NCBI GenBank assembly: GCA_964657395.1
Contig: CAZZUX010000014.1
Location: forward strand, 1-47,578
Source of the DNA: G963692885 sp964657395
GTDB lineage: Bacteria > Acidobacteriota > Terriglobia > Terriglobales > Acidobacteriaceae
Length of the DNA: 47,578 nt
Direction: 5' to 3'
Shown here: piece after piece, positions 16,191-25,036 of the stretch
Position numbering within the stretch: the stretch's first letter is position 1
How the letters are laid out: each line of letters begins with the position of its first letter
Made by a program: the position numbers and the translations under genes
Notes under the pieces: generated by a model
The model's input: only the letters and a program-made list of their open reading frames with translations
Told to the model about the DNA's origin: nothing
The model's database searches: none

Positions 16191-17189
16191 ATGCTGATGC
16201 GCAGGGTGGTTTCTGCTCTTTTTCTGCCAGTCCTTATCGTTTCGACATCATGCCGTTCGCAGGCGCCAGCCGCCGGCAAGGTGGCTGGGCCGGGTCCGAC
16301 GTTTACTGTGGCGGATTCTTCGCTGCATGTGCAGCCTTCAGTGCTGGTGTATGGCGATATGCGCTTTACCGATCCAGCGAATGTAGATGCGGCGAATCCG
16401 ACAGCTCGCAGGCTGCTGGTTGCGAAGATTGCGGAGTTGAAGCCGGACGCCGTGCAGCTGACTGGCGATGTGCCGTATGCAGGCGGCCGGGCTGCGGACT
16501 ATGACGTTTATCGCAGCGAGACGAGGGCGTGGAAGGATGCGGGGCTGCATGTGTACCCTGCGCTGGGGAACCACGAGTTTGCCAAGGGATCGGAAAGCGA
16601 GTGCCTGGTGCACTGGTGGACGGTATTTCCCGAGTTGCGAGGGATGCGGTGGTACTCGGTTGCGCTGGGATCGCGGGTGTACCTGCTACAGCTGGATAGT
16701 TTGTCGGCGCTGACCGATGGTTCCCCGCAGCGATTATGGCTTGCGGATCAACTGACCCATCTGCCTAAGTCAGTGGATTTTGTGATGATCGGACTGCATC
16801 ATCCGCCGGTTGCCGATATCCAGACACGGTACGAGGTGGACCATAATCCGCGGCCGAATGAGATTGCGCTGCGGGATTATCTCAGGAGTGTGGCACCAAC
16901 GCTGCACGCGGCGATCGTGGTGACGGCGGGCCATATTCATAACTATGAGCGGTTCACGCAGGATGGCGTGGTGTACCTGGTGTCGGGTGGGGGCGGGGCC
17001 CATCCGTATGAAGTGGATCGGACACCGCCGGATCAGTATCAGAGTACGGACTTTCCGAATTTCCATTACATCGTGTTTTCGCTGGAGAAGAATGGTTTGA
17101 AGGCGACAATGTACCGGCTGGCCGACCCGGCGGCGGCGAAGGTGGAATGGCAGACACGGGACACGTTCATGGTGGCAAAGAAGAACTAG
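16191..17189 (+). CDS. Exported metallophosphoesterase (purple-acid-phosphatase-like)
   Basis: A 332-residue calcineurin-type phosphoesterase. All metal-site motifs are visible in order: GDMRF, LTGDVPYAGG, ALGNHEFA, GLHHPP, and GHIHNYERF. The N-terminus MLMRRVVSALFLPVLIVSTS followed by Cys is a signal peptide; the STSC lipobox is imperfect, so lipoprotein attachment is possible but unsure. GHxHNYER resembles purple acid phosphatases more than nucleases. I use the ATG at 16191; a TTG at 16176 is in frame. The substrate is unknown. A shared hairpin separates it from the convergent catalase gene. Confidence 0.85.
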   Translation: MLMRRVVSALFLPVLIVSTSCRSQAPAAGKVAGPGPTFTVADSSLHVQPSVLVYGDMRFTDPANVDAANPTARRLLVAKIAELKPDAVQLTGDVPYAGGRAADYDVYRSETRAWKDAGLHVYPALGNHEFAKGSESECLVHWWTVFPELRGMRWYSVALGSRVYLLQLDSLSALTDGSPQRLWLADQLTHLPKSVDFVMIGLHHPPVADIQTRYEVDHNPRPNEIALRDYLRSVAPTLHAAIVVTAGHIHNYERFTQDGVVYLVSGGGGAHPYEVDRTPPDQYQSTDFPNFHYIVFSLEKNGLKATMYRLADPAAAKVEWQTRDTFMVAKKN

Positions 17190-17313
17190 GTATTTGCCGT
17201 CCGGGCGGCGGGGCCTCGCGTTGGTTCGTCCCCTGGTCCTTTGCCGGTATGTTCGAAGAGAGATTAGAAGCTGACTGACTTTGTCCGGTTCGACATGGCA
17301 GCATAAGAAAGAA

Positions 17314-17345
17314 GAGGCAGGACGGGGATTTACTCGTCCTGCCTC
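17314..17345. terminator. Bidirectional terminator
   Basis: GAGGCAGGACG (17314-17324) and CGTCCTGCCTC (17335-17345) form an 11-base-pair stem with a 10-base loop. On the minus strand it is followed by a T-rich stretch (TTCTTTCTTA). It lies between the convergent phosphoesterase and katE genes. Confidence 0.8.
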
Positions 17346-17366
17346 CTGGTTGTGATGGAGAGGAAG

Positions 17367-19586
17367 TCAAGCCATGGGACGTACTTTCGGTTCACGCGCC
17401 CAGATGCGACCTTTGGCGGCTTGTGTGAGAAAGGCGTCCGGGGATTGGGTGACTGCGACGATGCCGTCATCCGGGATGACTCCGGCCTTGGTTGCGAGCG
17501 CGGCTGCGCCAGGTGTGTGGCCGATGACTTTGAGGTGAGAGAAGGCGTCGGAGACGAAGCCGACGGCGGCGGGCTGCATGGCGAGCTGTTTTGCAGCATC
17601 TTCTGAGAGGGCAAGAAAAACAGTATCAAAGAGAACCGAAGGCCCGCCAGCGAGCTGGAAGTCGGCTTCGATTATCTTGCCGTCACTGCCCTTGGCTCCT
17701 TCTACTTTGGGCGCAATGATCTTGACCATGGCTCCCGCACTCTTTGCGGATGCCTGCAAGGCAGTGACGATGGATGTGTCAGTACCATCGGCAACCAGGC
17801 AGCCGATGACGCGGGTTTCGAGTGATGGCTTCGCCTTGGCAAGGATGCTCAGAGCGGGCGATGGCTTGAGATTGGTGCGAACGGGTACTTTGCCTTGCAC
17901 CTTGTCAATGGGGCCGCTGTGACCGATGTTGTCGGCGACGCGTTGCGCGATCTTTGGATCGACGTTCGCGAGCTGACCCAGCATGCGGGTGCGGACCTTC
18001 CTGGTTGTGACCTTGCTGAGTTCGAAGGTAAAGGCAGCGATGATGTGATTCTGCTCAGGCTCGGTTTGCGAGTAGAAGAACTGCCGGGCCTGGCTGTAGT
18101 GATCGGCAAAGGATTCAGCGCGGATGCGGAGCTTGTCGCCGTCTTCGTGGACAACGGCGCTGTGGTAGCCGTCTTTCGGATTCTGGGCGGGCCCGTCGTC
18201 TTCAAGAGAGTTCGGCGAATAGTTGAGGCGTCCTTTCGGGACCAGCATGGACATGTGGCCGTCGCGCTGGAAGTTGGCGAAGGGACAACGGGGCGCGTTG
18301 ATAGGAATCTGTGCGAAGTTGGGGCCACCGAGGCGGGTGATCTGCGTATCCAGGTAGGAGAAATTGCGGCCTTGCAGCAGGGGGTCGTTGGTGAAGTCGA
18401 TGCCGGGAACGACATTGGAGGTGCAGAAGGCTACCTGCTCGGTTTCGGCAAAGAAGTTCTGCGCGTTGCGATCCAGCACCATGCGGCCGACTGGACGCAG
18501 TGGAAGGATTTCTTCCGGGATGAGCTTGGTGGCGTCGAGTACGTCGAAGTCAAAGCTCTTCGCGAACGCTTCGTCGAAGGTCTGGATGTAGAGGGTCCAT
18601 TCAGGGAAGTTGCCGGCTTCGATGTTGTTCCAGAGATCGCGGCGATGGAAGTCGGGGTCGGCACCATTGATCTTGACGGCTTCATCCCAAATGACAGACT
18701 GCATCCCGAGCTTGGGGCGCCAGTGGAACTTGACATAGGTGGATTTGCCGGAGGCGTTGATAAGGCGGAAGGTGTGCACACCGAAGCCTTCCATCATGCG
18801 GAAGGATCGCGGGATGGTGCGATCGGACATGATCCACATGAGCATGTGGGTGCTCTCCGGGGAGAGTGATGCGTAGTCCCAGAAGGTGTCGTGGGCGGTC
18901 TGCGCCTGGGGAAAGCCGCGATCCTGCTCCTGCTTGGCGGCATGGATGAGGTCGGGAAACTTGATGGCGTCCTGGATGAAAAAGACCGGGATGTTGTTGC
19001 CGACAAGATCCCAGTTGCCGGTCCTGGTGTAGAACTTGACGGCGAAGCCGCGCACGTCGCGTGCGAGATCACCCGAGCCCTTGTTGCCTGCTACGGTTGA
19101 AAAGCGGGTGAACACAGGTGTTCTGACGCCGACCTTGTTGAAGATGTCAGCCTTGGAGATTTCCGAGAGGGATTCAGTGAGCTCGAAGTAGCCGTGTGCA
19201 GCGAAACCGCGTGCGTGAACAACGCGTTCGGGGATGCGCTCGTGATCGAAGTGGTTGATCTTTTCACGCAGCACGAAGTCTTCGAGGAGGACGGGGCCGC
19301 GCTGGCCGATCTTGAGTGAGTTTTCATCATCGGCGATGACGATGCCCTGCTGGGTGGTGAGATTTCCGTGCGGACCGCCTGCAACCTGGTGAGTCTCGCC
19401 GCCACTTCCGACTTCATCGGGCTGCGCGGGCATCGTGGGAGTGCCGGTGGAGGAGGAGCTGGATTGTGGCGAGCCTCCTGTTGCTGCCGCGCCGGATGCG
19501 CCCAGGAAGGTGGCGGCGGCGACAGTTGTTCCTGCGCCAGCGATGAAGTTGCGACGAGTGGGCTTGAGGTTCTTGAAATCGTCCAA
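17367..19586 (-). CDS. katE: Large-subunit catalase, Tat-exported
   Basis: A 739-residue clade II heme catalase that destroys hydrogen peroxide. The core carries the catalytic His in RVVHARGFAAHGYFE, FSTVAGNKGSGDLARDVRGF, the Asn region VGNNIPVFFIQDAIKFPDLI, and the heme-ligand tyrosine region FSYLDTQITRLGG. After about residue 560 a C-terminal flavodoxin-like (DJ-1/PfpI-type) domain with LETRVIGCLVADGTD follows, which marks the large-subunit clade. The N-terminus has a twin-arginine signal, TRRNFIAGAGTTVAAATFLG, so this version is predicted periplasmic, unlike cytosolic KatE. The start is TTG at 19586, with GGAGA nine bases upstream. It is monocistronic with its own terminator. Confidence 0.93.
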   Translation of the reverse strand: MDDFKNLKPTRRNFIAGAGTTVAAATFLGASGAAATGGSPQSSSSSTGTPTMPAQPDEVGSGGETHQVAGGPHGNLTTQQGIVIADDENSLKIGQRGPVLLEDFVLREKINHFDHERIPERVVHARGFAAHGYFELTESLSEISKADIFNKVGVRTPVFTRFSTVAGNKGSGDLARDVRGFAVKFYTRTGNWDLVGNNIPVFFIQDAIKFPDLIHAAKQEQDRGFPQAQTAHDTFWDYASLSPESTHMLMWIMSDRTIPRSFRMMEGFGVHTFRLINASGKSTYVKFHWRPKLGMQSVIWDEAVKINGADPDFHRRDLWNNIEAGNFPEWTLYIQTFDEAFAKSFDFDVLDATKLIPEEILPLRPVGRMVLDRNAQNFFAETEQVAFCTSNVVPGIDFTNDPLLQGRNFSYLDTQITRLGGPNFAQIPINAPRCPFANFQRDGHMSMLVPKGRLNYSPNSLEDDGPAQNPKDGYHSAVVHEDGDKLRIRAESFADHYSQARQFFYSQTEPEQNHIIAAFTFELSKVTTRKVRTRMLGQLANVDPKIAQRVADNIGHSGPIDKVQGKVPVRTNLKPSPALSILAKAKPSLETRVIGCLVADGTDTSIVTALQASAKSAGAMVKIIAPKVEGAKGSDGKIIEADFQLAGGPSVLFDTVFLALSEDAAKQLAMQPAAVGFVSDAFSHLKVIGHTPGAAALATKAGVIPDDGIVAVTQSPDAFLTQAAKGRIWAREPKVRPMA

Positions 19587-19821
19587 GTGTAACTGTCTCC
19601 TGCTTTTGCTGATTGATGTGAATGATTGTGGAAGGGCGGATGGGGCTTTGACCTGCCCACATACCTCTGTCGGATGCGTGGCCGATTGTTGATGCTCCGC
19701 ATGCTGTGGTGCTGTGCTTTCATCGGATGGAAAGCGGTTAAATTATGGCTTGTGGAGTTGGCGGAGAGTTGAGATTTCCTTCCTTCACTTAGGTCGGGAT
19801 GACAAATGTAGTTGCAAATGA

Positions 19822-19848
19822 AAAGCGCCGCTCCGGGAGCGGCGCTTT
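19822..19848. terminator. Terminator of the TPR gene
   Basis: AAAGCGCCGCT (19822-19832) pairs perfectly with AGCGGCGCTTT (19838-19848) around CCGGG. Read on the minus strand it is followed by TTCATTTG, placing a strong rho-independent terminator 20 bases past the stop of the gene at 19868. The 230-base stretch from here to katE has no gene. Confidence 0.88.
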
Positions 19849-19867
19849 GGTGAGACCTGCTGCGTAT

Positions 19868-20992
19868 TTACTTCTTGGCGTTGAACTTCGTTGCTTGCTT
19901 GGAGCCGATTTCCTGGAGGACCGCCTTGGCGTCGTTGGCCATGGGACCATTGGGATCGAGCTCGAGGTACTTGGTGTAGGCTTCTTCAGTTCCTGGAGGC
20001 GCGATGATCTTTTGCGTCTTCGGATCGACGGTGGCCTTGTTGATGAGGGCCTGACCCTTCAGGTAGTAGGGAACAGGCTTCTTGGGGTCGACGGCAATGG
20101 CCTTGTCTGCGGCAGCGACGACGTCTTCGGTCTTCGCGCCGGACTGACTGAGGACGATGGTCTCATTGGAGAAATACATGCCGGCATTGGCTGGCTGGAT
20201 CTTGGCGGCTGCCTCATAGGCGGCAGTGGCGTCAGGGATCTTGTTGGTTTTGGCATAGGCTTCGCCGAGAGCGTTGTTGGCGGCACCCTGCACTTCGGGG
20301 CTGGGCTTTTTGGAAGCTGCATCCAGTTCGAGAGCCTTCTTCAGGCTGGTGGCGGCGTCGTCATACTTCTTCTGCCCATCCTGCGCGACGCCGAGTTCAA
20401 GCCAGAGAACTGAGGAGTCGGGCTTGATCTGCGTGCCCTGGGTCATGAGGGCAGCGGCTTCGTCGAACTTCTTGGCTGCGATGTCGGTACGGGCGTCGGC
20501 GAGCATGCCATTGAGCTTCTTGACGTCCTGGTTTTCCTTCTGGATGCCGGCGTTCTTGGCCTTGGCGTCCGCGATCTGTTTCTGGACTTCGGGTGGAAGC
20601 TTCTTGATGTATTCAGGGCGGCTCAGGTCGAAGTCCTGGGTGGCGTTGTCGCCGGCAGCGATCTTGACGTTGGGGAACTGGTCGACGGCCTTGGGTGCTT
20701 CGCCGTTCGCGCCCATCTGGAAGAGAGTGAAGTAATAGGTGCCGGGAGTGACGCCGTCGCCTTTGTAGTCGCCGTTCGCGTCCGTGGTGAAGGTGAACTT
20801 GGCTTCCTTGCCGGTGCCATCGGTACCGATTTTGACCTGGGCGTTGGGGATGGGGGTGCCGGCAGGATCCTGCACGTGGCCATGGACCTGAGCGGTCTTG
20901 TCCTGCGCGTGCAGGGCTTGATTGAGACCGGGGGTAAGGCCTGGGACAACAGCCAGCGCAAGGGCAGCCAGCCAAAGTTTGAAGTGCCGCAT
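19868..20992 (-). CDS. Secreted TPR protein with carboxypeptidase-regulatory domain
   Basis: A 374-residue exported protein. Residues 1-29 form a signal peptide (LWLAALALAVVPGLTPGL, cleavage near LHAQ). Residues about 33-120 are a carboxypeptidase-regulatory-like beta-sandwich (AQVHGHVQDPAGTPIPNAQV and TTDANGDYKGDGVTPGTYYF). A charged helical linker (VQKQIADAKAKNAGIQKENQ) and about four TPR units follow, for example KKFDEAAALMTQGTQIKPDS and KYDDAATSLKKALELDAASK. The combination suggests a periplasmic scaffold; the partner is unknown. queC lies upstream in the same direction after a 37-base gap, so they could be one transcript. Confidence 0.82.
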   Translation of the reverse strand: MRHFKLWLAALALAVVPGLTPGLNQALHAQDKTAQVHGHVQDPAGTPIPNAQVKIGTDGTGKEAKFTFTTDANGDYKGDGVTPGTYYFTLFQMGANGEAPKAVDQFPNVKIAAGDNATQDFDLSRPEYIKKLPPEVQKQIADAKAKNAGIQKENQDVKKLNGMLADARTDIAAKKFDEAAALMTQGTQIKPDSSVLWLELGVAQDGQKKYDDAATSLKKALELDAASKKPSPEVQGAANNALGEAYAKTNKIPDATAAYEAAAKIQPANAGMYFSNETIVLSQSGAKTEDVVAAADKAIAVDPKKPVPYYLKGQALINKATVDPKTQKIIAPPGTEEAYTKYLELDPNGPMANDAKAVLQEIGSKQATKFNAKK

Positions 20993-21029
20993 AAAGTGTC
21001 TCCTCTATCGTGACGGTGGATCTTGAACT

Positions 21030-21746
21030 CTAGTGAGGGTTGGTGGCGTAAGGGATGGGATCGTCAACACCTGCTTCGGCGAAGGCCCTCAGCCGCAGCA
21101 CGCAACTTTCGCACATTCCACACGCGACACTCTCGCCGGAATAGCATGACCACGTTACATGGAAGGGAGCGCCAAGTTCAAGGCCAAGGCGGACGATCGC
21201 ATGCTTGCGAAGATGGATGAGCGGCGTGCTGATTTTGATGTCTCCATCGCGCGTTCCCTGCTCGATGAGGTGCTGAAAGGCTTCATAGTAGGCGGGACGA
21301 CAGTCGGGATAGCCCGAACTGTCCTGTTCGACGGCTCCGATGAAGACAGTGGTGGCGCCTAGAACTTCTGCCCAGCTTACGGCCGCGGCGAGGAAGTGGG
21401 CATTGCGGAACGGTACGTAAGTAACGGGGACCAGGGAGCCGGTGGCATCGGGATTGGGAGCAGCCTGGGGGATGTCCATGGATGGGTCTGTGAGGGCGGA
21501 GCCGCCGATCATGCGAAAGATGTCGCTGCGGAGGGGAAGCAGAGTGTGAATGTGCAGGGCTTCGCCGATGGCTTTGGCGCTGGCGAGTTCTTTCTGCTCG
21601 GTGCGCTGACCGTAGCTGAAGTGGATGGCGAAGACGTCGAAGTCCTGAGCAGCGATGGAGGCGCAGACGGCTGAGTCCATGCCGCCGGAGAGACAGACGA
21701 CGGCTTTGGGGCGGGTGGTTTCGGCTTTGATGGGAGGCTGGGTCAT
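21030..21746 (-). CDS. queC: 7-cyano-7-deazaguanine synthase QueC
   Basis: A 238-residue ATP-dependent enzyme that converts 7-carboxy-7-deazaguanine to preQ0 on the queuosine tRNA-modification pathway. The PP-loop motif LSGGMDSAVCAS is at about residues 19-30, followed by FSYGQRTEQKEL and the PVTYVPFRNAHFLAAAVSWA segment. The zinc site is formed by Cys 201, 209, 212 and 215 (CYSGESVACGMCESC). The length is typical. No other queuosine gene is in the window. The TPR gene sits just downstream on the same strand. Confidence 0.94.
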   Translation of the reverse strand: MTQPPIKAETTRPKAVVCLSGGMDSAVCASIAAQDFDVFAIHFSYGQRTEQKELASAKAIGEALHIHTLLPLRSDIFRMIGGSALTDPSMDIPQAAPNPDATGSLVPVTYVPFRNAHFLAAAVSWAEVLGATTVFIGAVEQDSSGYPDCRPAYYEAFQHLIEQGTRDGDIKISTPLIHLRKHAIVRLGLELGAPFHVTWSCYSGESVACGMCESCVLRLRAFAEAGVDDPIPYATNPH

Positions 21747-22099
21747 AGGCTTCTAGCGCGATTTACCTGAGACGCTTGGCATGAGATGCGGATTGTACGG
21801 TCGGCGCGCGCACGATGCAATGGATGCCCGGGCCTACCCGGAGCGATCCATGAGGCAACCGTCATTGATGGGTTTGCCTACGACGCGTCTAGAGTGCGTA
21901 TGTATTTTGCGTGCGATTGTGGATGCGGCCTCTACTGAGTCCGCGCTCGGACGCGGGTGAGATGCGCATAGCCTAATGCTGCCGTGGGCTGTGGATGTTT
22001 TGCGATTGCCGGCAGGCCGGGAGGGATTTGACAGCTTTGCCGGTCGGCGATGAAACCGAGCGCCTCTGCGGTGCGTCAACAGGGCCGAGGTGAAGTTCT
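21747..22099. other. Divergent intergenic gap, no gene seen
   Basis: About 350 bases between the starts of queC (minus) and the RcnB-like gene (plus). It presumably carries both promoters. An 81-codon minus frame at 21834-22079 is Arg/His/Ser-rich and has no protein-like pattern, so it is not called. No riboswitch-like fold is evident by eye. Confidence 0.5.
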
Positions 22100-22429
22100 A
22101 TGAAAGCTGTTGCACGTTTGTTTACCGTTGCCGCGCTCGGTGCGAGCCTGGCTGCTCCCTTGTCGTTTGCACAGGACCATCATGATGGTGACCATCGCGA
22201 TGATCATCATGAGGTTCATGGCAATTACGTACGCCATGATGAGTGGAGGAAGGGCTACCACATGAGGCAGGAAGACTGGGCGCGAGGTGAGCGTATCGAT
22301 TACCGCCACTATCATTTGAGTGCACCGCCGCGTGGTTATGAGTGGCGGCAGGTAGACGGCAATTATGTTCTGGCTGCAGTGGCAACCGGCGTGATTGCGT
22401 CGGCAATCGTGGCATCGACGGTCCACTAA
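22100..22429 (+). CDS. RcnB-like periplasmic protein
   Basis: A 109-residue exported protein. A signal peptide (LFTVAALGASLAAPLSFAQD) is followed by a His/Asp-rich segment DHHDGDHRDDHHEVHG that could bind metal. The conserved RcnB-family ending then follows: LSAPPRGYEWRQVDGNYVLA with AVATGVIASAIV. RcnB in enterobacteria is a periplasmic protein tied to nickel/cobalt homeostasis, but the wider family is of unknown role. GAGGTGAAG lies upstream of the ATG at 22100. No metal exporter is adjacent. Confidence 0.85.
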   Translation: MKAVARLFTVAALGASLAAPLSFAQDHHDGDHRDDHHEVHGNYVRHDEWRKGYHMRQEDWARGERIDYRHYHLSAPPRGYEWRQVDGNYVLAAVATGVIASAIVASTVH

Positions 22430-22473
22430 GCTTTAGACGAGGCTCGTTTGAGGCTCCGGTCTATGAAAGAGAG

Positions 22474-22495
22474 GCGGCAGGTACGTACCTGCCGC
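22474..22495. terminator. Bidirectional terminator palindrome
   Basis: A perfect inverted repeat, GCGGCAGGTAC followed by GTACCTGCCGC, followed by TTTGTCGTTT. It lies between the convergent RcnB-like gene and the small gene at 22526. Confidence 0.8.
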
Positions 22496-22525
22496 TTTGT
22501 CGTTTCTGCAGTAAACAGCGCGGCG

Positions 22526-22687
22526 TTAGAGACGGCCGCCGCGACGATTGAAGAGAAGAAACAGAATGACCAGCACGAGGATGAGGCTGATGCTGCCGCC
22601 GCCATAGTAGCCGACACCGGGGCCCATGTAATAGCCGCCGCCGCCGAAGAGAAGGACGAGGATGATGAGGATCACGAGAAGTGGCAT
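22526..22687 (-). CDS. DUF3309-like small membrane protein
   Basis: A 53-residue protein found by reading the minus strand directly. It begins MPLLVILIILVLLFGGGGYY, has a Gly/Tyr-rich turn (MGPGVGYYGGGS) and a second hydrophobic helix ISLILVLVILFLLF ending NRRGGRL. This two-helix Gly-rich layout fits the DUF3309 type of small inner-membrane proteins, function unknown. The ATG is at 22687 and the TAA at 22526-22528. Longer frames in this stretch, on either strand, are Ala/Ser-, Asp- or Glu-rich shadows. Confidence 0.75.
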   Translation of the reverse strand: MPLLVILIILVLLFGGGGYYMGPGVGYYGGGSISLILVLVILFLLFNRRGGRL

Positions 22688-22776
22688 GCCGGGCAGTCTA
22701 GCATTGGTGTGGTGATGGCGTCAGCAGGATGGCGGAGTATGTTGGTCGGAAGGTATTTCCCGGGAGAAAGAAGACG

Positions 22777-23178
22777 ATGATGAGTTTTACGCGGCGTGCG
22801 TTGATGCGGACGGGTGGGCTGGCAGCGAGTGGGTCCGTCCTGTGCGGAACGGGTTTCCTGGATAGAGCCATGGCAGAAATGCAAGATAACAGTGTCTTCC
22901 ACGTATTCGCGTTTGAGTGGAAGCCGGGAACGACGGACGAGCAGAAGCAGCGGGCGGCGCATGATATTGCTGCGTTCCAGGGGAAGATCCCGGGGTTGCT
23001 GCAGACGCATGTGGGGAACAATCTTTCTCCGCGCGGGAAGAACTATACCTTTGGCGGCGTGATGCAGTTCAAGGACCAGGCGGCACTGGATGCCTACGTG
23101 AAGCATCCTTCGCACCAGGCGCTGCTGGTGTGGCTGCGGCCGCTGATCGATCCGATCGAGCTGGACCTGAAGGCCTAG
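22777..23178 (+). CDS. Exported Dabb (stress-responsive alpha/beta barrel) protein
   Basis: About 133 residues. The Dabb domain is visible from VFHVFAFEWKPGTTDEQKQR through IPGLLQTHVGNNLSP to the closing HPSHQALLVWLRPLIDPIEL, which is the family's small dimeric ferredoxin-like fold. A Tat-type signal precedes it: SFTRRALMRTGGLAASGSVL. GGGAGAAAG upstream supports a start at one of the adjacent ATGs at 22777 or 22780. The family covers stress proteins and cyclases in other organisms; no catalytic residues can be assigned here. A GNAT gene follows after 30 bases, probably cotranscribed. Confidence 0.82.
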   Translation: MMSFTRRALMRTGGLAASGSVLCGTGFLDRAMAEMQDNSVFHVFAFEWKPGTTDEQKQRAAHDIAAFQGKIPGLLQTHVGNNLSPRGKNYTFGGVMQFKDQAALDAYVKHPSHQALLVWLRPLIDPIELDLKA

Positions 23179-23208
23179 CGCGGGTGGGAGCCCTCCTATA
23201 ATCGAGGG

Positions 23209-23691
23209 ATGGGTGATGTAAGGATTCGGTCTGCCGCAGCGGCGGATGTACCGGTGATCCTGCAGTTGATTCGCGGGCTCGCGGAGTATGAACGTGCGCC
23301 GCACGAGGTGACGATCGGCGAGGCGGAGCTGATGCGCGATGGCTTCGGCGACCGGCCGTTGTTTGAGTGCCTGATTGCGGAGCTGGATGGCGAGCCGGTG
23401 GGAATGGCGCTGTTCTTTCCGATTTATTCGACATGGAAGGGTGCCAGTATTCATCTCGAAGATCTGTTTGTGCTGCCTGCGGCGCGCGGTCTCGGCATCG
23501 GCAAGACGCTGCTGAAGCGAGTGGCGGCTTTGGCGCATGAGCGCGGAGCGGCGCGTCTGCAGTGGGATGTGCTGGACTGGAATCAGCCGGCTATCGATTT
23601 TTATCAATCGCTGGGGGCGAAGTTTATGGACGAGTGGCGAATCATGCGAGTGACGGGTGAAGCGCTGACAGGGATGGCTGGGATTGAGTAA
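23209..23691 (+). CDS. GNAT N-acetyltransferase (diamine acetyltransferase-like)
   Basis: A 160-residue acetyl-CoA-dependent acetyltransferase. The opening VRIRSAAAADVPVILQLIRG and LAEYERAPHEV, the core IHLEDLFVLPAARGLGIGKT (acetyl-CoA pyrophosphate loop, about residues 83-102), and the end WDVLDWNQPAIDFYQSLGAK resemble the spermidine/diamine and thialysine acetyltransferase subgroup. The substrate is inferred only from that likeness. The last eight bases overlap the TTG start of trmFO, so translational coupling is likely. Confidence 0.85.
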   Translation: MGDVRIRSAAAADVPVILQLIRGLAEYERAPHEVTIGEAELMRDGFGDRPLFECLIAELDGEPVGMALFFPIYSTWKGASIHLEDLFVLPAARGLGIGKTLLKRVAALAHERGAARLQWDVLDWNQPAIDFYQSLGAKFMDEWRIMRVTGEALTGMAGIE

Positions 23692-25036
23692 GCGGGTGCG
23701 GGTGATTGGCGGTGGGCTCGCAGGGCCGGAAGCGGCGCTGATGGCGGCGAGTCGTGGCTGCGATGTTTCGTTGTACGAGATGCGTCCGGTGAAGCAGACG
23801 CCTGCGCACCAGACGGCGGATTTTGGAGAGCTCGTGTGTTCGAATTCGCTGAAGTCGGAAAGTGAATTTACGGCACCGTGGCTGTTAAAGCAGGAGATGC
23901 GGAGAGCGGGTTCGCCGCTGCTGCGCTGTGCGGATGAGACAGCAGTGCCGGCGGGACATGCGCTGGCGGTGGACCGGGTAGAGTTTTCGCGCAAGATCGC
24001 GGAGGCGTTGGAGGGGGAGCAGAGGATCACGATTGTGCGCGAAGAAGTGACGTCGCTTGCGAACTTCGATGGCGTGACGATTGTGGCGACCGGACCGCTG
24101 ACATCGTCTGCGCTAGCGGATGAGATCGCACGGCTGACGGGCGCGGATCACCTGGCGTTTTACGATTCCATCAGCCCGATTGTCGATGCGGATTCGATTG
24201 ATCGGGAACGTGTGTACATGGCTGCACGGTGGGACAAGGGCACGGCGGATTACATCAATTGTCCATTTACGAAAGAAGAGTATGACGTCTTTTACGATGC
24301 GCTGGTAGCGGCTGAGCACGTGGAAGAGAAGGCGTGGGAGAAGCTGGATTATTTTGAAGGCTGCCTGCCGATTGAAGAAATTGCGCGACGCGGTCGCGAT
24401 ACGCTGCGCTTCGGATGCATGAAGCCGGTGGGCCTGCGCGACCCGCGGACGGGGAAGACGCCGTATGCCGTGGTGCAGTTGCGCTGTGAGAATCTGCGGG
24501 CGGATTCGTACAACCTGGTTGGCTTTCAGAACCACTTGAAATTTGGGGAGCAGCAGAGAATCCTGCGCCTGATACCCGGTCTGGAGAATGCGAAGTTTCT
24601 GCGCTACGGGCAGATCCATCGCAACACGTATATCCAATCGCCGGCAGTGCTGGATGCGACGCTGGCGCTGCGCAGCGATCCGAACATTTTATTTGCGGGG
24701 CAGATTTCAGGGGTTGAGGGTTACACGGAATCGATTGCTACTGGGATGCTGGCGGGGTTGTATGCAGCGGAGCGCGCGCATGGGCGCATGCCGCAGCCGG
24801 TGCCTCGCGGGACTGCATTGGGATCGCTGGTGAACTACATTACGCGGGCGGATCTGAAGCGGTTCCAGCCGGCGAATATTACGTTCGACCTGCTGGAGCC
24901 GCTGGAAGAGGAATTGCGGAAGAAGATTCGCGATAAGAAAGAACGACACAAGCTGCAGTGCGAGCGGGCGCTGATGATGTTCGATGCGTGGTGGTCGCGG
25001 GCATCGGCGCATGTTGACGCCTGCCTAGCTGGTTAG
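23684..25036 (+). CDS. trmFO: Folate-dependent tRNA U54 methyltransferase TrmFO
   Basis: A 450-residue FAD enzyme that uses methylenetetrahydrofolate to make 5-methyluridine at tRNA position 54. The N-terminal FAD motif VIGGGLAGPEAALMAASRGC is followed by the hallmark HQTADFGELVCSNSLKSE with one catalytic cysteine. The second active-site cysteine lies in DTLRFGCMKPVGL, and NLVGFQNHLKFGEQ and GVEGYTESIATG close the fold. The start is TTG at 23684 inside the end of the GNAT gene. The 3' end overlaps the convergent Gfo/Idh/MocA gene by 12 bases. Confidence 0.94.
   Translation: MSKRVRVIGGGLAGPEAALMAASRGCDVSLYEMRPVKQTPAHQTADFGELVCSNSLKSESEFTAPWLLKQEMRRAGSPLLRCADETAVPAGHALAVDRVEFSRKIAEALEGEQRITIVREEVTSLANFDGVTIVATGPLTSSALADEIARLTGADHLAFYDSISPIVDADSIDRERVYMAARWDKGTADYINCPFTKEEYDVFYDALVAAEHVEEKAWEKLDYFEGCLPIEEIARRGRDTLRFGCMKPVGLRDPRTGKTPYAVVQLRCENLRADSYNLVGFQNHLKFGEQQRILRLIPGLENAKFLRYGQIHRNTYIQSPAVLDATLALRSDPNILFAGQISGVEGYTESIATGMLAGLYAAERAHGRMPQPVPRGTALGSLVNYITRADLKRFQPANITFDLLEPLEEELRKKIRDKKERHKLQCERALMMFDAWWSRASAHVDACLAG

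Noticed and set aside
17895..18869. A 324-codon plus-strand frame opposite katE
   Set aside because: Valine/glycine/aspartate-rich shadow with no family pattern; katE on the other strand is complete.
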